A stretch of DNA of 64,000 nt from JAKVBH01 sp049800955 (GTDB lineage: Bacteria; Pseudomonadota; Alphaproteobacteria; Rhodobacterales; Rhodobacteraceae): the NCBI RefSeq assembly GCF_049800955.1, contig NZ_JBNAGA010000003.1, forward strand, positions 186,001 through 250,000. Direction: 5' to 3'. The notes under the pieces were generated by a model, which saw only the letters and a program-made list of their open reading frames with translations, had not been told where the DNA came from and did not search any database. The stretch's first letter is position 1. Every line of letters begins with the position of its first letter. Positions 44,015 through 52,325 of this stretch are shown in pieces. A program made the position numbers and the translations under genes.

Positions 44015-44879
44015 CCTGACGGCGCAGCCAGACCGCAAAGAGTTTCGCAGACGGACGCAGCACACCCGGACGGGTGAGCAGATGATAGCCGTTGTCGGGG
44101 TTTTCCTCTGACAGGATTTTCAGCCGCCCCGCCGCCACATCGTCCTGCACCCAGACCGCCGCCGTTACGGCGATGCCTTGCCCCGCGCGCGCGGCCTCCA
44201 GCATCAGATTGCCGGGCAGGGCCATCATGCCCGCCGTGCGGGTCTCGGTTATGCCATTGCGCTCCAGCCATTGCGTGGCCTCATTGGTGCCGAGCTCTTG
44301 CAGCCAAGGAAATTCCTGCAGATCTGCCGGGCAGGCCACGGGTTTGTCTCCGATCAGGCTGGGTGCTGCGATCAATGCCATGGACGTTCGAATGAGCTGC
44401 GTGCTCTCCAGGCCCGGCCAGGTGCCTTTGCCATACCGGATGGCCATGTCGATCCCGCCGGGGCTGGGGTCGCAGCAGGCGGGGTTGGGGTCGATGACCA
44501 GATCAATCTCGGGGTGGCGCGCGCGAAAGTCGGCCAGACGGGGCATGAGCCAGTTGGCCGCAAAGGAGGGCGTGGTTGTAATATGCAGCGGGCGGGCCTC
44601 TTCGGTGCCGGTGAGCTCGGTGACGCGGCGCGCCATCATCTCGAACCCGCGCCGGAGCGCTTCTGACAGATGCGCGCCTTCCGCCGTCAGGGTGGCTTGC
44701 CGCGCCGTGCGATCCAGCAATTGCAGCCCCAGATGCTCTTCGAGATTGCGGATTTGCTGACTGATGGCGGCATGGCTGACATTGAGCGCGAGGCCTGCGG
44801 CCTGCACGGAACCCGTATCCGCATAGCTTGCGAAGGCGCGCAGAGCGGCAAGGGGAGGCAGGGCGTTCCAATCCATCAT
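43998..44879 (-). CDS. LysR-family transcriptional regulator (GcvA-like)
   Basis: The 293-residue protein starts PPLAALRAFASYADTGSVQA, with HTH LNVSHAAISQQIRNLEEHLG and an effector domain including ANWLMPRLADFRARHPEIDL, all typical of the GcvA-like LysR group. It is divergent from two micro-ORFs and convergent with the beta-propeller gene. Its target is unknown; the adjacent genes are the first candidates. Confidence 0.92.
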   Translation of the reverse strand: MMDWNALPPLAALRAFASYADTGSVQAAGLALNVSHAAISQQIRNLEEHLGLQLLDRTARQATLTAEGAHLSEALRRGFEMMARRVTELTGTEEARPLHITTTPSFAANWLMPRLADFRARHPEIDLVIDPNPACCDPSPGGIDMAIRYGKGTWPGLESTQLIRTSMALIAAPSLIGDKPVACPADLQEFPWLQELGTNEATQWLERNGITETRTAGMMALPGNLMLEAARAGQGIAVTAAVWVQDDVAAGRLKILSEENPDNGYHLLTRPGVLRPSAKLFAVWLRRQVNAPS

Positions 44880-44905
44880 GTAACCTCAACTTACATTAAA
44901 GCATC

Positions 44906-44933
44906 TTTCCTGAGTCGTAATATTTGCAGGAAA
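44906..44933. promoter_or_regulatory. Dyad between lysR and the micro-ORFs
   Basis: Arms TTTCCTG and CAGGAAA are separated by 14 bases, in the 98-bp gap between the divergent LysR gene and the first micro-ORF. It could be an operator of that regulator. Confidence 0.4.
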
Positions 44934-44977
44934 CCTCCATGTTTCAAGCATCAAACACGATCAAGTGGAGAAGAAAC

Positions 44978-45133
44978 ATGTTGGGAATATTTGCAGATGT
45001 ATTCAAGCGCGCCACCCATCAGGATGCGCGTTTTCAAGACACACCCGGCGATTGGCGCCCGCCCACCTATTGGCAGCGCAACCCCGGCCAGAGCCATCTG
45101 GGCCCTTATGAAAAGGCGCACAGAGATGATTGA
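44978..45133 (+). CDS. Micro-ORF, 51-residue protein of unknown function
   Basis: The ATG at 44978 is preceded by GGAGAAG at good spacing, which decides the start. The product is soluble and rich in Pro, Trp, Tyr and charged residues (RFQDTPGDWRPPTYWQRN). No family is recognised. It overlaps a second micro-ORF by eight bases, and it is divergent from a LysR gene. Confidence 0.6.
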   Translation: MLGIFADVFKRATHQDARFQDTPGDWRPPTYWQRNPGQSHLGPYEKAHRDD

Positions 45134-45221
45134 TCCGATTGTGTATTGGCCGCAATACGTGGCCTCGCCGGTGTCCTTCCCCGCGCCACGGAGTAACCGC
45201 AAACCGGTGCGCCGCCGCTAG
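45126..45221 (+). CDS. Micro-ORF, 31-residue basic peptide
   Basis: This ORF begins at an ATG overlapping the end of the 51-residue ORF and encodes a peptide starting MIDPIVYWPQYVASPV with a basic tail (RKPVRRR). The only support is the overlap, which would allow translational coupling, and the shared aromatic/proline-rich composition. It may not be a real gene. Confidence 0.4.
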   Translation: MIDPIVYWPQYVASPVSFPAPRSNRKPVRRR

Positions 45222-45249
45222 GCCCGCCGAAAAAGCATTATCAAAGCAA

Positions 45250-45276
45250 GAAAAAACCGGCCCTCGCGAGGGCCGG
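45250..45276 (-). terminator. Rho-independent terminator of ccoNOQP
   Basis: A perfect palindrome CCGGCCCTCG/CGAGGGCCGG is followed on the minus strand by TTTTTT. It lies about 100 bases after the ccoP stop, so ccoNOQP transcription ends before the segment that separates it from ccoGHIS. Confidence 0.88.
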
Positions 45277-45374
45277 CTCTATATGTGGCATCAGGTGCCC
45301 AGGAAACGCGCGAACATTTAGGCGCCTGATGCCGTCCTCGCGCAGGATTTAGCCCGTCTTGCGCAAGGAATGGG

Positions 45375-46271
45375 TCACTCGCTGGCCTCGCCGCCGCCAA
45401 GCCCGTGGATATACGTGGCGACAGCGCGCAGCTCTGCTTCGCTAAGCCGCTCGTTCCACGCGGGCATCACGCCGAACCGTGAGTAGGTGACAGTCTCGGT
45501 CAGCGTCTCGGCATCGCCGCCATAGAGCCAGATGGCATCTGTCAGGTTCGGCGCGCCCTGGAAGCGGTCGCCTTTCCCGTCATCGCCATGACATGCGGCA
45601 CAATTGTCGAGATAGACTTCCTCACCGGCTCCCACGAGCCCCGCATCACTGGGCGTTTGCCCGGAGATGTTTTGCACGTAGGCCACCACGGATGTGATCT
45701 CTTCGGCTTCGAGGATGTCCCCGAAGGCAGGCATTTCGGAGTAGCGCGCATCGTCGCTGTCCTCATTGCGGATCCCGTGGGTGATGGTCTCGTGGATGGC
45801 TTCGATGTCGCCGCCCCAGAGCCAGTCATCATCCAGAAGGTTCGGATAGCCCGAGGCCTGAACACCCGCGGCACCGGCCCCGTGACATTGCGAACACCAG
45901 GAGCGATAGACCGCCGCACCAGCCTGGCGCGAATAGGTCAGAAGTTCCTGATCATCGGCAATCTCGGTCAGAGCCACCTCGGTCAGACGTGCGTTGATCG
46001 GGCCATTGGCCTCTTCAACGGCCGCAATATCTGCGGCAACTTCAGCCCGGGTCGAAAACCCGAGGATGCCGGGCGTGGCGGCGTTGATCCCCGGCCAGGC
46101 CGGATAGAGGATCACATAGCCCACACCCCAGATGATGCAGAGATAGAAGCACCACAGCCACCAGCGCGGCATGGGATTGTTGAATTCTTCAATCCCGTCC
46201 CAGCTGTGACCGGTGGTGTCGATATCACCGGTCTGATGCTCAGGGACCTTGTCTTCATTGATTTTGGTCAT
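45375..46271 (-). CDS. ccoP: cbb3 oxidase dihaem subunit CcoP
   Basis: The 298-residue protein has an N-terminal membrane anchor (about 33-55), the PMPRWWLWCFY entry motif and two haem c motifs, CSQCHG (about 130) and CAACHG (about 222). It transfers electrons from the bc1/cytochrome c pool to CcoO/N. Its ATG overlaps the ccoQ stop by four bases. A terminator follows. Confidence 0.97.
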   Translation of the reverse strand: MTKINEDKVPEHQTGDIDTTGHSWDGIEEFNNPMPRWWLWCFYLCIIWGVGYVILYPAWPGINAATPGILGFSTRAEVAADIAAVEEANGPINARLTEVALTEIADDQELLTYSRQAGAAVYRSWCSQCHGAGAAGVQASGYPNLLDDDWLWGGDIEAIHETITHGIRNEDSDDARYSEMPAFGDILEAEEITSVVAYVQNISGQTPSDAGLVGAGEEVYLDNCAACHGDDGKGDRFQGAPNLTDAIWLYGGDAETLTETVTYSRFGVMPAWNERLSEAELRAVATYIHGLGGGEASE

Positions 46272-46453
46272 GACCGTGCCTCCTTCGCGGCTGCGGGTCG
46301 ATCCTCATTGCGGAGAATGACGGTTTTGGCCTGCGCATGGGCGGAATTCGAGCCGGGCCGGATGACCCAGACGAAGACCCCTACGAAGAAGGTGAAGAGC
46401 ACCAGTAGCATCCAGCTGTCGGCGAATTCACGCAGGAGAGAATAGGTTTCCAT
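46268..46453 (-). CDS. ccoQ: cbb3 oxidase small subunit CcoQ
   Basis: A 61-residue protein with one membrane helix (SWMLLVLFTFFVGVFVWVIRP) and a polar tail, in the standard CcoQ position between ccoO and ccoP. It stabilises the complex. It overlaps ccoP by four bases and starts 12 bases after ccoO. Confidence 0.94.
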   Translation of the reverse strand: METYSLLREFADSWMLLVLFTFFVGVFVWVIRPGSNSAHAQAKTVILRNEDRPAAAKEARS

Positions 46454-46465
46454 ACTCCCGCCCTC

Positions 46466-47197
46466 CTATCGGTTTGCTTCGGCGGTGAAGGTCGAGAAAT
46501 CGACCAGCGTGCCGAGCATTTGCATGTAGGCGATGAGCGCATCGGCTTCCGAGACGCCCGGTTGGCCGTCAAAGTTGCGCACGTTCACGGTCTCTTCGCC
46601 ATACCGCTCCAAAAGGCCGTCATAGTCACTGTCGGGATCGGCTTGCGCCAGGAAGTCCGACTGTGCTGCTTCGAGCATCTCGGGTGTGTAGGGCGTACCG
46701 ACCCAGGAATGCACCCGCATCAGATCACCGATATATTCCCCGTCCACGAGCGTACGCTCGAGCTGGTCATATTTCGGCATCACCGATTCCGGCACAACCG
46801 ATTGCGGATCGCGCAGGTGGTCCACATGCCAGCCGTCAGAGTAGCGGCCGCCGACGCGGGCAAGATCTGGCCCTGTCCGCTTGGAGCCCCACTGGAACGG
46901 GTGGTCATACATGGATTCTGCTGCGAGCGAATAATGCCCGTAGCGTTCCACCTCATCGCGCATCGGCCGGATCATCTGGCTGTGGCAGACGTAGCAGCCC
47001 TCGCGCAGATAAACCTCACGTCCCGCCAATTCGAGCGGTGTGTAGGGTCGCATCCCTTCCACTTCCTCGATGGTGTTGTCGAGGTAGAAGAGCGGCACGA
47101 TTTGCACCAATCCACCTATTGTCACCACAAGGAAGGAGAAGATCAGAAGAAGCGATGCATTCTTCTCGAGGATTTTATGCTTCTCAAGGATAGCCAT
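46466..47197 (-). CDS. ccoO: cbb3 oxidase monohaem subunit CcoO
   Basis: The 243-residue protein has an N-terminal helix (about 14-35) and the haem motif CYVCHS in REGCYVCHSQMIRP, with YGHYSLAAESMYDHPFQWG, typical of CcoO/FixO. It carries electrons to the catalytic subunit. It begins 14 bases after ccoN. Confidence 0.97.
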   Translation of the reverse strand: MAILEKHKILEKNASLLLIFSFLVVTIGGLVQIVPLFYLDNTIEEVEGMRPYTPLELAGREVYLREGCYVCHSQMIRPMRDEVERYGHYSLAAESMYDHPFQWGSKRTGPDLARVGGRYSDGWHVDHLRDPQSVVPESVMPKYDQLERTLVDGEYIGDLMRVHSWVGTPYTPEMLEAAQSDFLAQADPDSDYDGLLERYGEETVNVRNFDGQPGVSEADALIAYMQMLGTLVDFSTFTAEANR

Positions 47198-47211
47198 GTT
47201 CGAAGCCCTCC

Positions 47212-48822
47212 TTATTCTGCTGCGACGACGTTGTCGGAGGCTGCCTCTTTGGCAGGGCTACGACGAACAGTCATCCAGAGGTTGTAGCACATGATGAGCG
47301 CACCAGCGAGGAACAGGACCCCACCGAGAGCGCGGACCACGTACATCGGGAATTTGGCACCGACGGTGTCAGCAAAGCTGTTCACCAGGAAGCCGTTTGC
47401 ATCCACTTCACGCCACATCAGGCCTTCCATGATCCCCGTGACCCACATCGAGGCCGCGTAGAGAATGATGCCGATGGTGGCGAGCCAGAAGTGCCAGCTG
47501 ACAAGCGTGAGCGAGTAGAGCCGCTCGCGATCCCAGAGCTTGGGCACAAGGTAGTAGAGCGCGCCAAAGGTGATCATGCCGTTCCAGCCAAGCGCGCCGG
47601 AATGCACGTGACCGATGGTCCAGTCCGTGTAATGCGACAACGAGTTGACCGCACGGATCGACATCATCGGGCCCTCAAATGTGCTCATGCCGTAGAAGCC
47701 AAGCGAGATCACCATCATCCGGATGACCGGATCGGTGCGCAGCTTGTCCCAGGCGCCAGAGAGCGTCATCAGACCGTTGATCATGCCACCCCAGGAGGGC
47801 ATCCACAGGATCACCGAGAAGACCATGCCCAGCGTCGAGGCCCAGTCAGGCAGCGCTGTATAGTGCAGGTGGTGGGGGCCGGCCCAGATATAGAGGAAGA
47901 TCAGCGCCCAGAAGTGGATGATCGACAGCTTGTAGCTGAAGACCGGGCGTTCGGCCTGCTTGGGCACGAAGTAGTACATCATGCCCAGGAAGCCCGCCGT
48001 GAGGAAGAAGCCCACCGCGTTGTGGCCATACCACCATTGCACCATCGCATCCTGCACGCCCGAGAAGACCTGCACGGATTTGGACCCGAAGATCGAGACC
48101 GGGATGGAGAGGTTGTTGAACACATGCAGCATCGCCACCGTCACGATGAACGACAGCAGGAACCAGTTGGCCACGTAGATGTGGGGCTCCTTGCGCTTGA
48201 TGATCGTGCCGAGGAACGAGGCCAGGAAACCCAGCCAGACGATTGTCAGCCAGATGTCGATATACCATTCCGGTTCGGCATATTCCTTACCCTGCGTCTG
48301 GCCGAGCAGATAGCCCGTCGCCGCGAGGACAATGAAGAAGTTGTAGCCCCAGAAGACAAACCAGCCCAGATTGCCGCCCCAGAGCCGCGCAGCGGAGGTC
48401 CGCTGGACGATGTAGAAAGAGGAGGCGATCAACGCGTTGCCACCAAAGGCAAAAATCACGGCTGACGTATGCAGGGGGCGCAGGCGCCCGAAGTTGGCAT
48501 AGCCCTCGGCCCAATCGAAATTGAGCGCCGGGAAGGCCAGCTGAAACGCGATAAAGGTTCCCGCGAGGAACCCGACAACGCCCCAGAAGGCCGTCGCAAT
48601 CACGCCGGCGCGCACAACGCCGTCGAAATATTCATCCTGAGGATGGGGATTGGCATATGCCGGCTCATCCGTGCGGCGCAATGTCCACACAAAGAGACCA
48701 GCCGAGACCAGCATGATGAGAATCATGTGGACCTGATATGCCAAGTCACGTGCAAAATTGGCTGCAATGGCGGCAAAGAGCGCCACGATGCCAAGCACGA
48801 TAAGCTTGATATAGTTGGTCAT
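47212..48822 (-). CDS. ccoN: cbb3 oxidase catalytic subunit CcoN
   Basis: The 536-residue haem-copper oxidase subunit has about 13 helices. Conserved histidines appear in PLHTSAVIFAFGGNAL, WWYGHNAVGF, GPHHLHYTALPDW and IGHVHSGALGWNG (low-spin haem, CuB and b3 ligands). It reduces oxygen to water with high affinity. The ATG at 48822 has GAAGGGA upstream; the longer frame runs through the FNR box and is rejected. First gene of ccoNOQP. Confidence 0.97.
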   Translation of the reverse strand: MTNYIKLIVLGIVALFAAIAANFARDLAYQVHMILIMLVSAGLFVWTLRRTDEPAYANPHPQDEYFDGVVRAGVIATAFWGVVGFLAGTFIAFQLAFPALNFDWAEGYANFGRLRPLHTSAVIFAFGGNALIASSFYIVQRTSAARLWGGNLGWFVFWGYNFFIVLAATGYLLGQTQGKEYAEPEWYIDIWLTIVWLGFLASFLGTIIKRKEPHIYVANWFLLSFIVTVAMLHVFNNLSIPVSIFGSKSVQVFSGVQDAMVQWWYGHNAVGFFLTAGFLGMMYYFVPKQAERPVFSYKLSIIHFWALIFLYIWAGPHHLHYTALPDWASTLGMVFSVILWMPSWGGMINGLMTLSGAWDKLRTDPVIRMMVISLGFYGMSTFEGPMMSIRAVNSLSHYTDWTIGHVHSGALGWNGMITFGALYYLVPKLWDRERLYSLTLVSWHFWLATIGIILYAASMWVTGIMEGLMWREVDANGFLVNSFADTVGAKFPMYVVRALGGVLFLAGALIMCYNLWMTVRRSPAKEAASDNVVAAE

Positions 48823-48917
48823 TTTCGTTCCCTTCGTCTGTCCCCTGACAAAGGCATTCATGTTCGCGCAGGGGGGTAGTGACAGGGCGTTTTTGCCAAG
48901 CACACCCAAAAGATGCA

Positions 48918-48931
48918 TTGATCCAAGTCAA
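48918..48931. promoter_or_regulatory. FNR/FixK-type box between ccoN and uspA
   Basis: TTGATCCAAGTCAA fits TTGAT-N4-ATCAA at nine of ten positions. It lies 96 bp before ccoN and 91 bp before the divergent uspA-type gene, so one FnrL site could serve both. Confidence 0.85.
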
Positions 48932-49021
48932 TATTTGCGACCGCAGCATTTGAGCCGTATCAAGGCGCTGCATCGCGGCATGGTGTTAGAATCCCTACGA
49001 AACGAGCGAAGGGATATCATC

Positions 49022-49864
49022 ATGACACCCAAAACAGTCTTCACCGCGCTGACCGAAGCCGAACAGGCCAAGGAGCATCTGATTGCGGCGGCGACCCTGG
49101 CGGGGCAATACGGCGCGCATCTTGATGTGCTCGCACTTGGCGTCGACCGGACGCAGGTTGGATATTACTACGCTGGCGCAACCGCGCTTGTGGTTCAGGA
49201 AGCGCTGACACGCGCGCAAACCGGCTCGAAATCCGCAGGTGAGGCCGTGCGTGCAGAGCTCACGGGCCAACCCGCGCTGCGCTGGTCGGTGGACAATGCC
49301 GCGTGCCAATTGGCGGATGTGGGCCGTATCATCGCGCGCAATGCGCTCTTTTCCGATCTGGTCGTTTTGCCGCAGCCCTACGGGCCGGAAAAGGGCGAGG
49401 AGCTGGAAAACGTGCTCGAAGGCGCGCTCTTTGGCGGCATGGGGCGTGTGCTGGTTCTGCCGGACGGGGCCGCTGCGCCCAAGCTCTCGCGCATTACGCT
49501 TGCGTGGAACAACAGCCCCGAAGCCTTTGCCGCGGCGCGCGCCGCGCTGCCCTATCTGGTGCAGGCGGATCTCGTCAAAGTCCTGATCGTGGACCCGCCG
49601 ACCCATGGCCGCGATCGCTCTGATCCCGGCGGGGCGCTGTCGGAATTCCTGGCGCGCCACAAGGTCAAGGTGGAGATCGATGTGCAGGCAAAATCCTTGC
49701 CGCGCGTCTCGGACATGATCTTGCGCCACGCGAGCGACAGTAACGCGGACATGATCGTCATGGGGGCCTACGGCCATTCGCGCTTCCGCGAAGCCATTAT
49801 CGGCGGCGCCACGCGGCACATGCTGGAGCTCGCCGACCGGCCGCTCTTCATGGCCCATGCCTAA
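49022..49864 (+). CDS. Universal stress protein (UspA), two-domain
   Basis: The 280-residue protein holds an N-terminal Usp-like domain and a C-terminal one ending MGAYGHSRFREAIIGGATRH, the ATP-binding G-2x-G-9x-G(S/T) region of the family. The ATG at 49022 is preceded by GAAGGGA. It is divergent from ccoN with an FNR-type box between them, consistent with induction under low oxygen. Confidence 0.93.
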   Translation: MTPKTVFTALTEAEQAKEHLIAAATLAGQYGAHLDVLALGVDRTQVGYYYAGATALVVQEALTRAQTGSKSAGEAVRAELTGQPALRWSVDNAACQLADVGRIIARNALFSDLVVLPQPYGPEKGEELENVLEGALFGGMGRVLVLPDGAAAPKLSRITLAWNNSPEAFAAARAALPYLVQADLVKVLIVDPPTHGRDRSDPGGALSEFLARHKVKVEIDVQAKSLPRVSDMILRHASDSNADMIVMGAYGHSRFREAIIGGATRHMLELADRPLFMAHA

Positions 49865-49876
49865 GCTTGCAGAAGG

Positions 49877-50311
49877 TCAAGCCATCTGCGTGAGCCAAAC
49901 ACCAAAGGCCATGACCGCAATGCCACCGGCCCGCATCGCACCCAGCGGTGTGGGCACGGCGCCGAAAAGGCCGAAGTGATCAATCGCTGCCGCTGAGATC
50001 AGCTGGCCCAACAGCACGAAAAAGACAGCATTGCCCACGCCGATCTTGGGCGCGATGAAGGTGATCGAGAGCACGTAAAACGCAATCAGAACGCCCGCCA
50101 GAAACAGATGCTTGGGCGCCTCGGCGACTTTGCTGAGCCCGGTGGGCCCCATAAGGATCAAAACGACCAGACTGCTGAGAAACGCCACGGCGAACAAAAC
50201 GCTGGCCGCCGCCACGGGCGCGCCCAGCCGAACCCCAAGCGCGGCATTCAAGGCCGCGAGGATGGGAATGCCGATCCCGGCGATGAGCATGGTTAACGCA
50301 AGTGCTGGCAT
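49877..50311 (-). CDS. DMT-superfamily membrane protein (YdcZ/DUF606 type)
   Basis: A 144-residue protein with five predicted helices (starting ALALTMLIAGIGIPILAALN) matches the small half-size DMT proteins of the YdcZ family. These may work as dimers. The ATG at 50311 has GAGGAGAG upstream; the frame is open 19 codons further. Substrate unknown. It converges on the uspA-type gene with a 12-base gap. Confidence 0.88.
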   Translation of the reverse strand: MPALALTMLIAGIGIPILAALNAALGVRLGAPVAAASVLFAVAFLSSLVVLILMGPTGLSKVAEAPKHLFLAGVLIAFYVLSITFIAPKIGVGNAVFFVLLGQLISAAAIDHFGLFGAVPTPLGAMRAGGIAVMAFGVWLTQMA

Positions 50312-50435
50312 GGGTCTCTCCTCAAGCTTGCCCCACTCTACGACGCGCGCAATCGCGCGCAAGCACATGGGAGTTGCTTGGCAAGCCCGAGTGAGTGCGC
50401 CATGGTTGTGCCATCTACCGATGAAGGGTCATGTC

Positions 50436-50879
50436 ATGCGCAGAATTGTCCTCTCCCTGGCGGCTGTCATTGCCGCAACTGGCTGTACGCCTGACGGCGG
50501 GCCCTTTCTGAGCCAGCCAGCGGATACGATGACGGCGATGCCGGACGCGACGGAAGGGCAGGCGCTCTATCGGGAGTATTGCGCAGCGTGCCACGGCGAG
50601 ACGGGGGCGGGAGATGGCCCGCTGGCGCGCGGGCTGAACCCGGCGCCGCGCAATCTGACCCTGATCTCGGTGCGCCACGACAATAGCTTCCCGCGCGCCA
50701 AGGTTCTCTCGACGCTGGATGGCTATACCCGCGTGCAATCGGAGAATACGGCCATGCCGGAATTCGGGGATCTGTTGGGCGGTGAGAGCGTGCCGGTTGA
50801 TGTGGGGTCTGATCAACCAAGCCCCGTGCCGCGCAGGCTGGCCGCGCTCATGTTCTATCTCGAGACGCTCCAGCAGTAG
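50436..50879 (+). CDS. Lipoprotein-like c-type cytochrome
   Basis: The 147-residue protein begins RRIVLSLAAVIAATGC, a signal peptide with a possible lipobox (ATGC), and carries one haem motif, CAACHG, near residue 49, with a Met ligand candidate in ENTAMPEFGDLLGG. It is a periplasmic or membrane-tethered cytochrome. Its partner is unknown; the nearby cbb3 oxidase is a candidate. The long upstream frame is not used. Confidence 0.86.
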   Translation: MRRIVLSLAAVIAATGCTPDGGPFLSQPADTMTAMPDATEGQALYREYCAACHGETGAGDGPLARGLNPAPRNLTLISVRHDNSFPRAKVLSTLDGYTRVQSENTAMPEFGDLLGGESVPVDVGSDQPSPVPRRLAALMFYLETLQQ

Positions 50880-50924
50880 AGCGCGGGCCAGGCGACCGAA
50901 AAGATGCAGGCGGTACGCGGGTTT

Positions 50925-50938
50925 TTGACGCGTGTCAA
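50925..50938. promoter_or_regulatory. CRP/FNR-type palindrome upstream of ppk2
   Basis: TTGACGCGTGTCAA is a perfect TTGAC-N4-GTCAA dyad, 56 bp before the ppk2 start. This form is recognised by FNR/DNR-like regulators. It suggests oxygen or nitric-oxide control of ppk2. Confidence 0.6.
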
Positions 50939-50993
50939 AGCGGGCTGTGTTGGTCTGTGCGACCATGGGGCAACGCCAATCTTGGAGGACCCC

Positions 50994-51923
50994 ATGACAA
51001 CCGCAACTGTAGCCAAAGCCAGCCCCGTCCCGAAAGCCCCTCAAAAAACTTCTGCGAAACCGGCCAAACCGGCCAAGGTCAGCCCGTTGCAAGAGGCGTT
51101 TGACGCGGGCGAATACCCCTATGCGCAGAAAATGGGCACGTCTGAATATGAAACAACCAAGGCGCAACTTCAGGCGGAATTGCTGAAGGTGCAACTTTGG
51201 GCGCAGGAAACGGGCCAGAAGTTTGTCCTGCTGTTTGAAGGACGCGATGCGGCGGGCAAAGGGGGGACGATCAAGCGCTTTACCGAACATCTCAACCCGC
51301 GCGCGGCGCGGGTCGTGGCGCTCAACAAGCCCACCGATGAGGAGCGCGGGCAGTGGTACTTCCAACGCTATGTGACGCATTTGCCCACGGCTGGCGAAAT
51401 GGTTCTCTATGATCGCAGCTGGTACAATCGCGCAGGCGTTGAGCGGGTGATGGGCTTTTGTGAGCCGACGGAATATCTCGAATTCATGCGTCAGACGCCT
51501 GATTTTGAACGTATGCTGACGCGCTCGGGCATCCGGCTCTACAAGTATTGGTTCTCGGTCACGCAATCGGAGCAAGCGCGGCGCTTCAAGTCCCGCGAGA
51601 CGGATCCGCTGAAGCGTTGGAAGCTTTCGCCCATCGACAAGGCGTCACTGTCAAAGTGGGATGATTATACCGAGGCCAAGGAAGCGATGTTCTTCTACAC
51701 GGATACCGCCGATGCGCCTTGGACGGTCGTGAAGTCAGATGACAAGAAGCGGGCCCGGATCAATTGCATGCGGCACTTCCTGTCGTCGCTGGATTATCCG
51801 GACAAGGATTTCGAGATTGCCGGTCCCCATGATCCGCTGATCGTGACAGGCGCCAGCCATGTGCTGCACCAGTCCGATCATATTTTGGGCAAGTCCCTGC
51901 ATCCGGATCAACGCAAGAACTGA
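50994..51923 (+). CDS. ppk2: Polyphosphate kinase 2 family protein
   Basis: The 309-residue protein has the Walker A motif EGRDAAGKGGTIKRF, the Walker B/lid region VLYDRSWYNRAGVERVMGF and the ending HQSDHILGKSLHPDQR, typical of single-domain PPK2. The enzyme phosphorylates GDP or ADP from polyphosphate. The N-terminal 30 residues are a Lys/Ala/Pro-rich tail (AKPAKPAKVS). GGAGG five bases before the ATG at 50994 decides the start. Confidence 0.94.
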   Translation: MTTATVAKASPVPKAPQKTSAKPAKPAKVSPLQEAFDAGEYPYAQKMGTSEYETTKAQLQAELLKVQLWAQETGQKFVLLFEGRDAAGKGGTIKRFTEHLNPRAARVVALNKPTDEERGQWYFQRYVTHLPTAGEMVLYDRSWYNRAGVERVMGFCEPTEYLEFMRQTPDFERMLTRSGIRLYKYWFSVTQSEQARRFKSRETDPLKRWKLSPIDKASLSKWDDYTEAKEAMFFYTDTADAPWTVVKSDDKKRARINCMRHFLSSLDYPDKDFEIAGPHDPLIVTGASHVLHQSDHILGKSLHPDQRKN

Positions 51924-52325
51924 CCAAACGCCCGGGGTTGCTTGAACCCCATGCAGCAGAAACGGTCGCACGAGCGTCTGGTGTGTTGCGGCAGGGCTCC
52001 TTGTCCGGGCGCATTCAGACGGTGCGTCCGGGCCATGCTCAGATCGGTCGCTTTGCGCCCGGGTCGGATGCGATGACGACGGAATGACACAGCAAAAAGG
52101 TGCCAACAGCCCCCGCGTTGGCACCTTTCTGTCACGGCCGGGCCGTGAGTAATCCCTGCGCATCTCGCGAAGGCGGGGAGGATATCTTGTGTCGATGATC
52201 TGTTCCGGAAAGAGGGTCCGGGTTCAGATGCTGCGACGCGAGGGGAGGTGGCACGGATCCTTTAGGGTTTTCTGAGCATTTGCGTTGCGCCCCGAGGCGC
52301 AACACAGGGCGTATGTGCGCGCGGG
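51924..52325. other. Gene-free interval between ppk2 and the ldtR-like gene
   Basis: This 402-bp stretch shows no convincing ORF. It contains a strong bidirectional terminator (52096-52128) and a second perfect 8-bp hairpin (GTTGCGCC/GGCGCAAC, 52284-52303) close to the 3' end of the minus-strand MarR gene. Confidence 0.7.
52096..52128. terminator. Bidirectional terminator between ppk2 and the ldtR-like gene
   Basis: Perfect 12-bp arms AAAGGTGCCAAC/GTTGGCACCTTT surround a 9-base loop. T-rich sequence follows on both strands (TTTCTGT on plus, TTTTTGCTG on minus), so it can stop both convergent units. Confidence 0.82.

Noticed and set aside
44670..45221. Long 183-codon plus-strand ORF overlapping the LysR gene
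   Set aside because: Most of it is antisense to the LysR coding region; only its last 31 codons, from the ATG at 45126, are considered as a possible micro-ORF.
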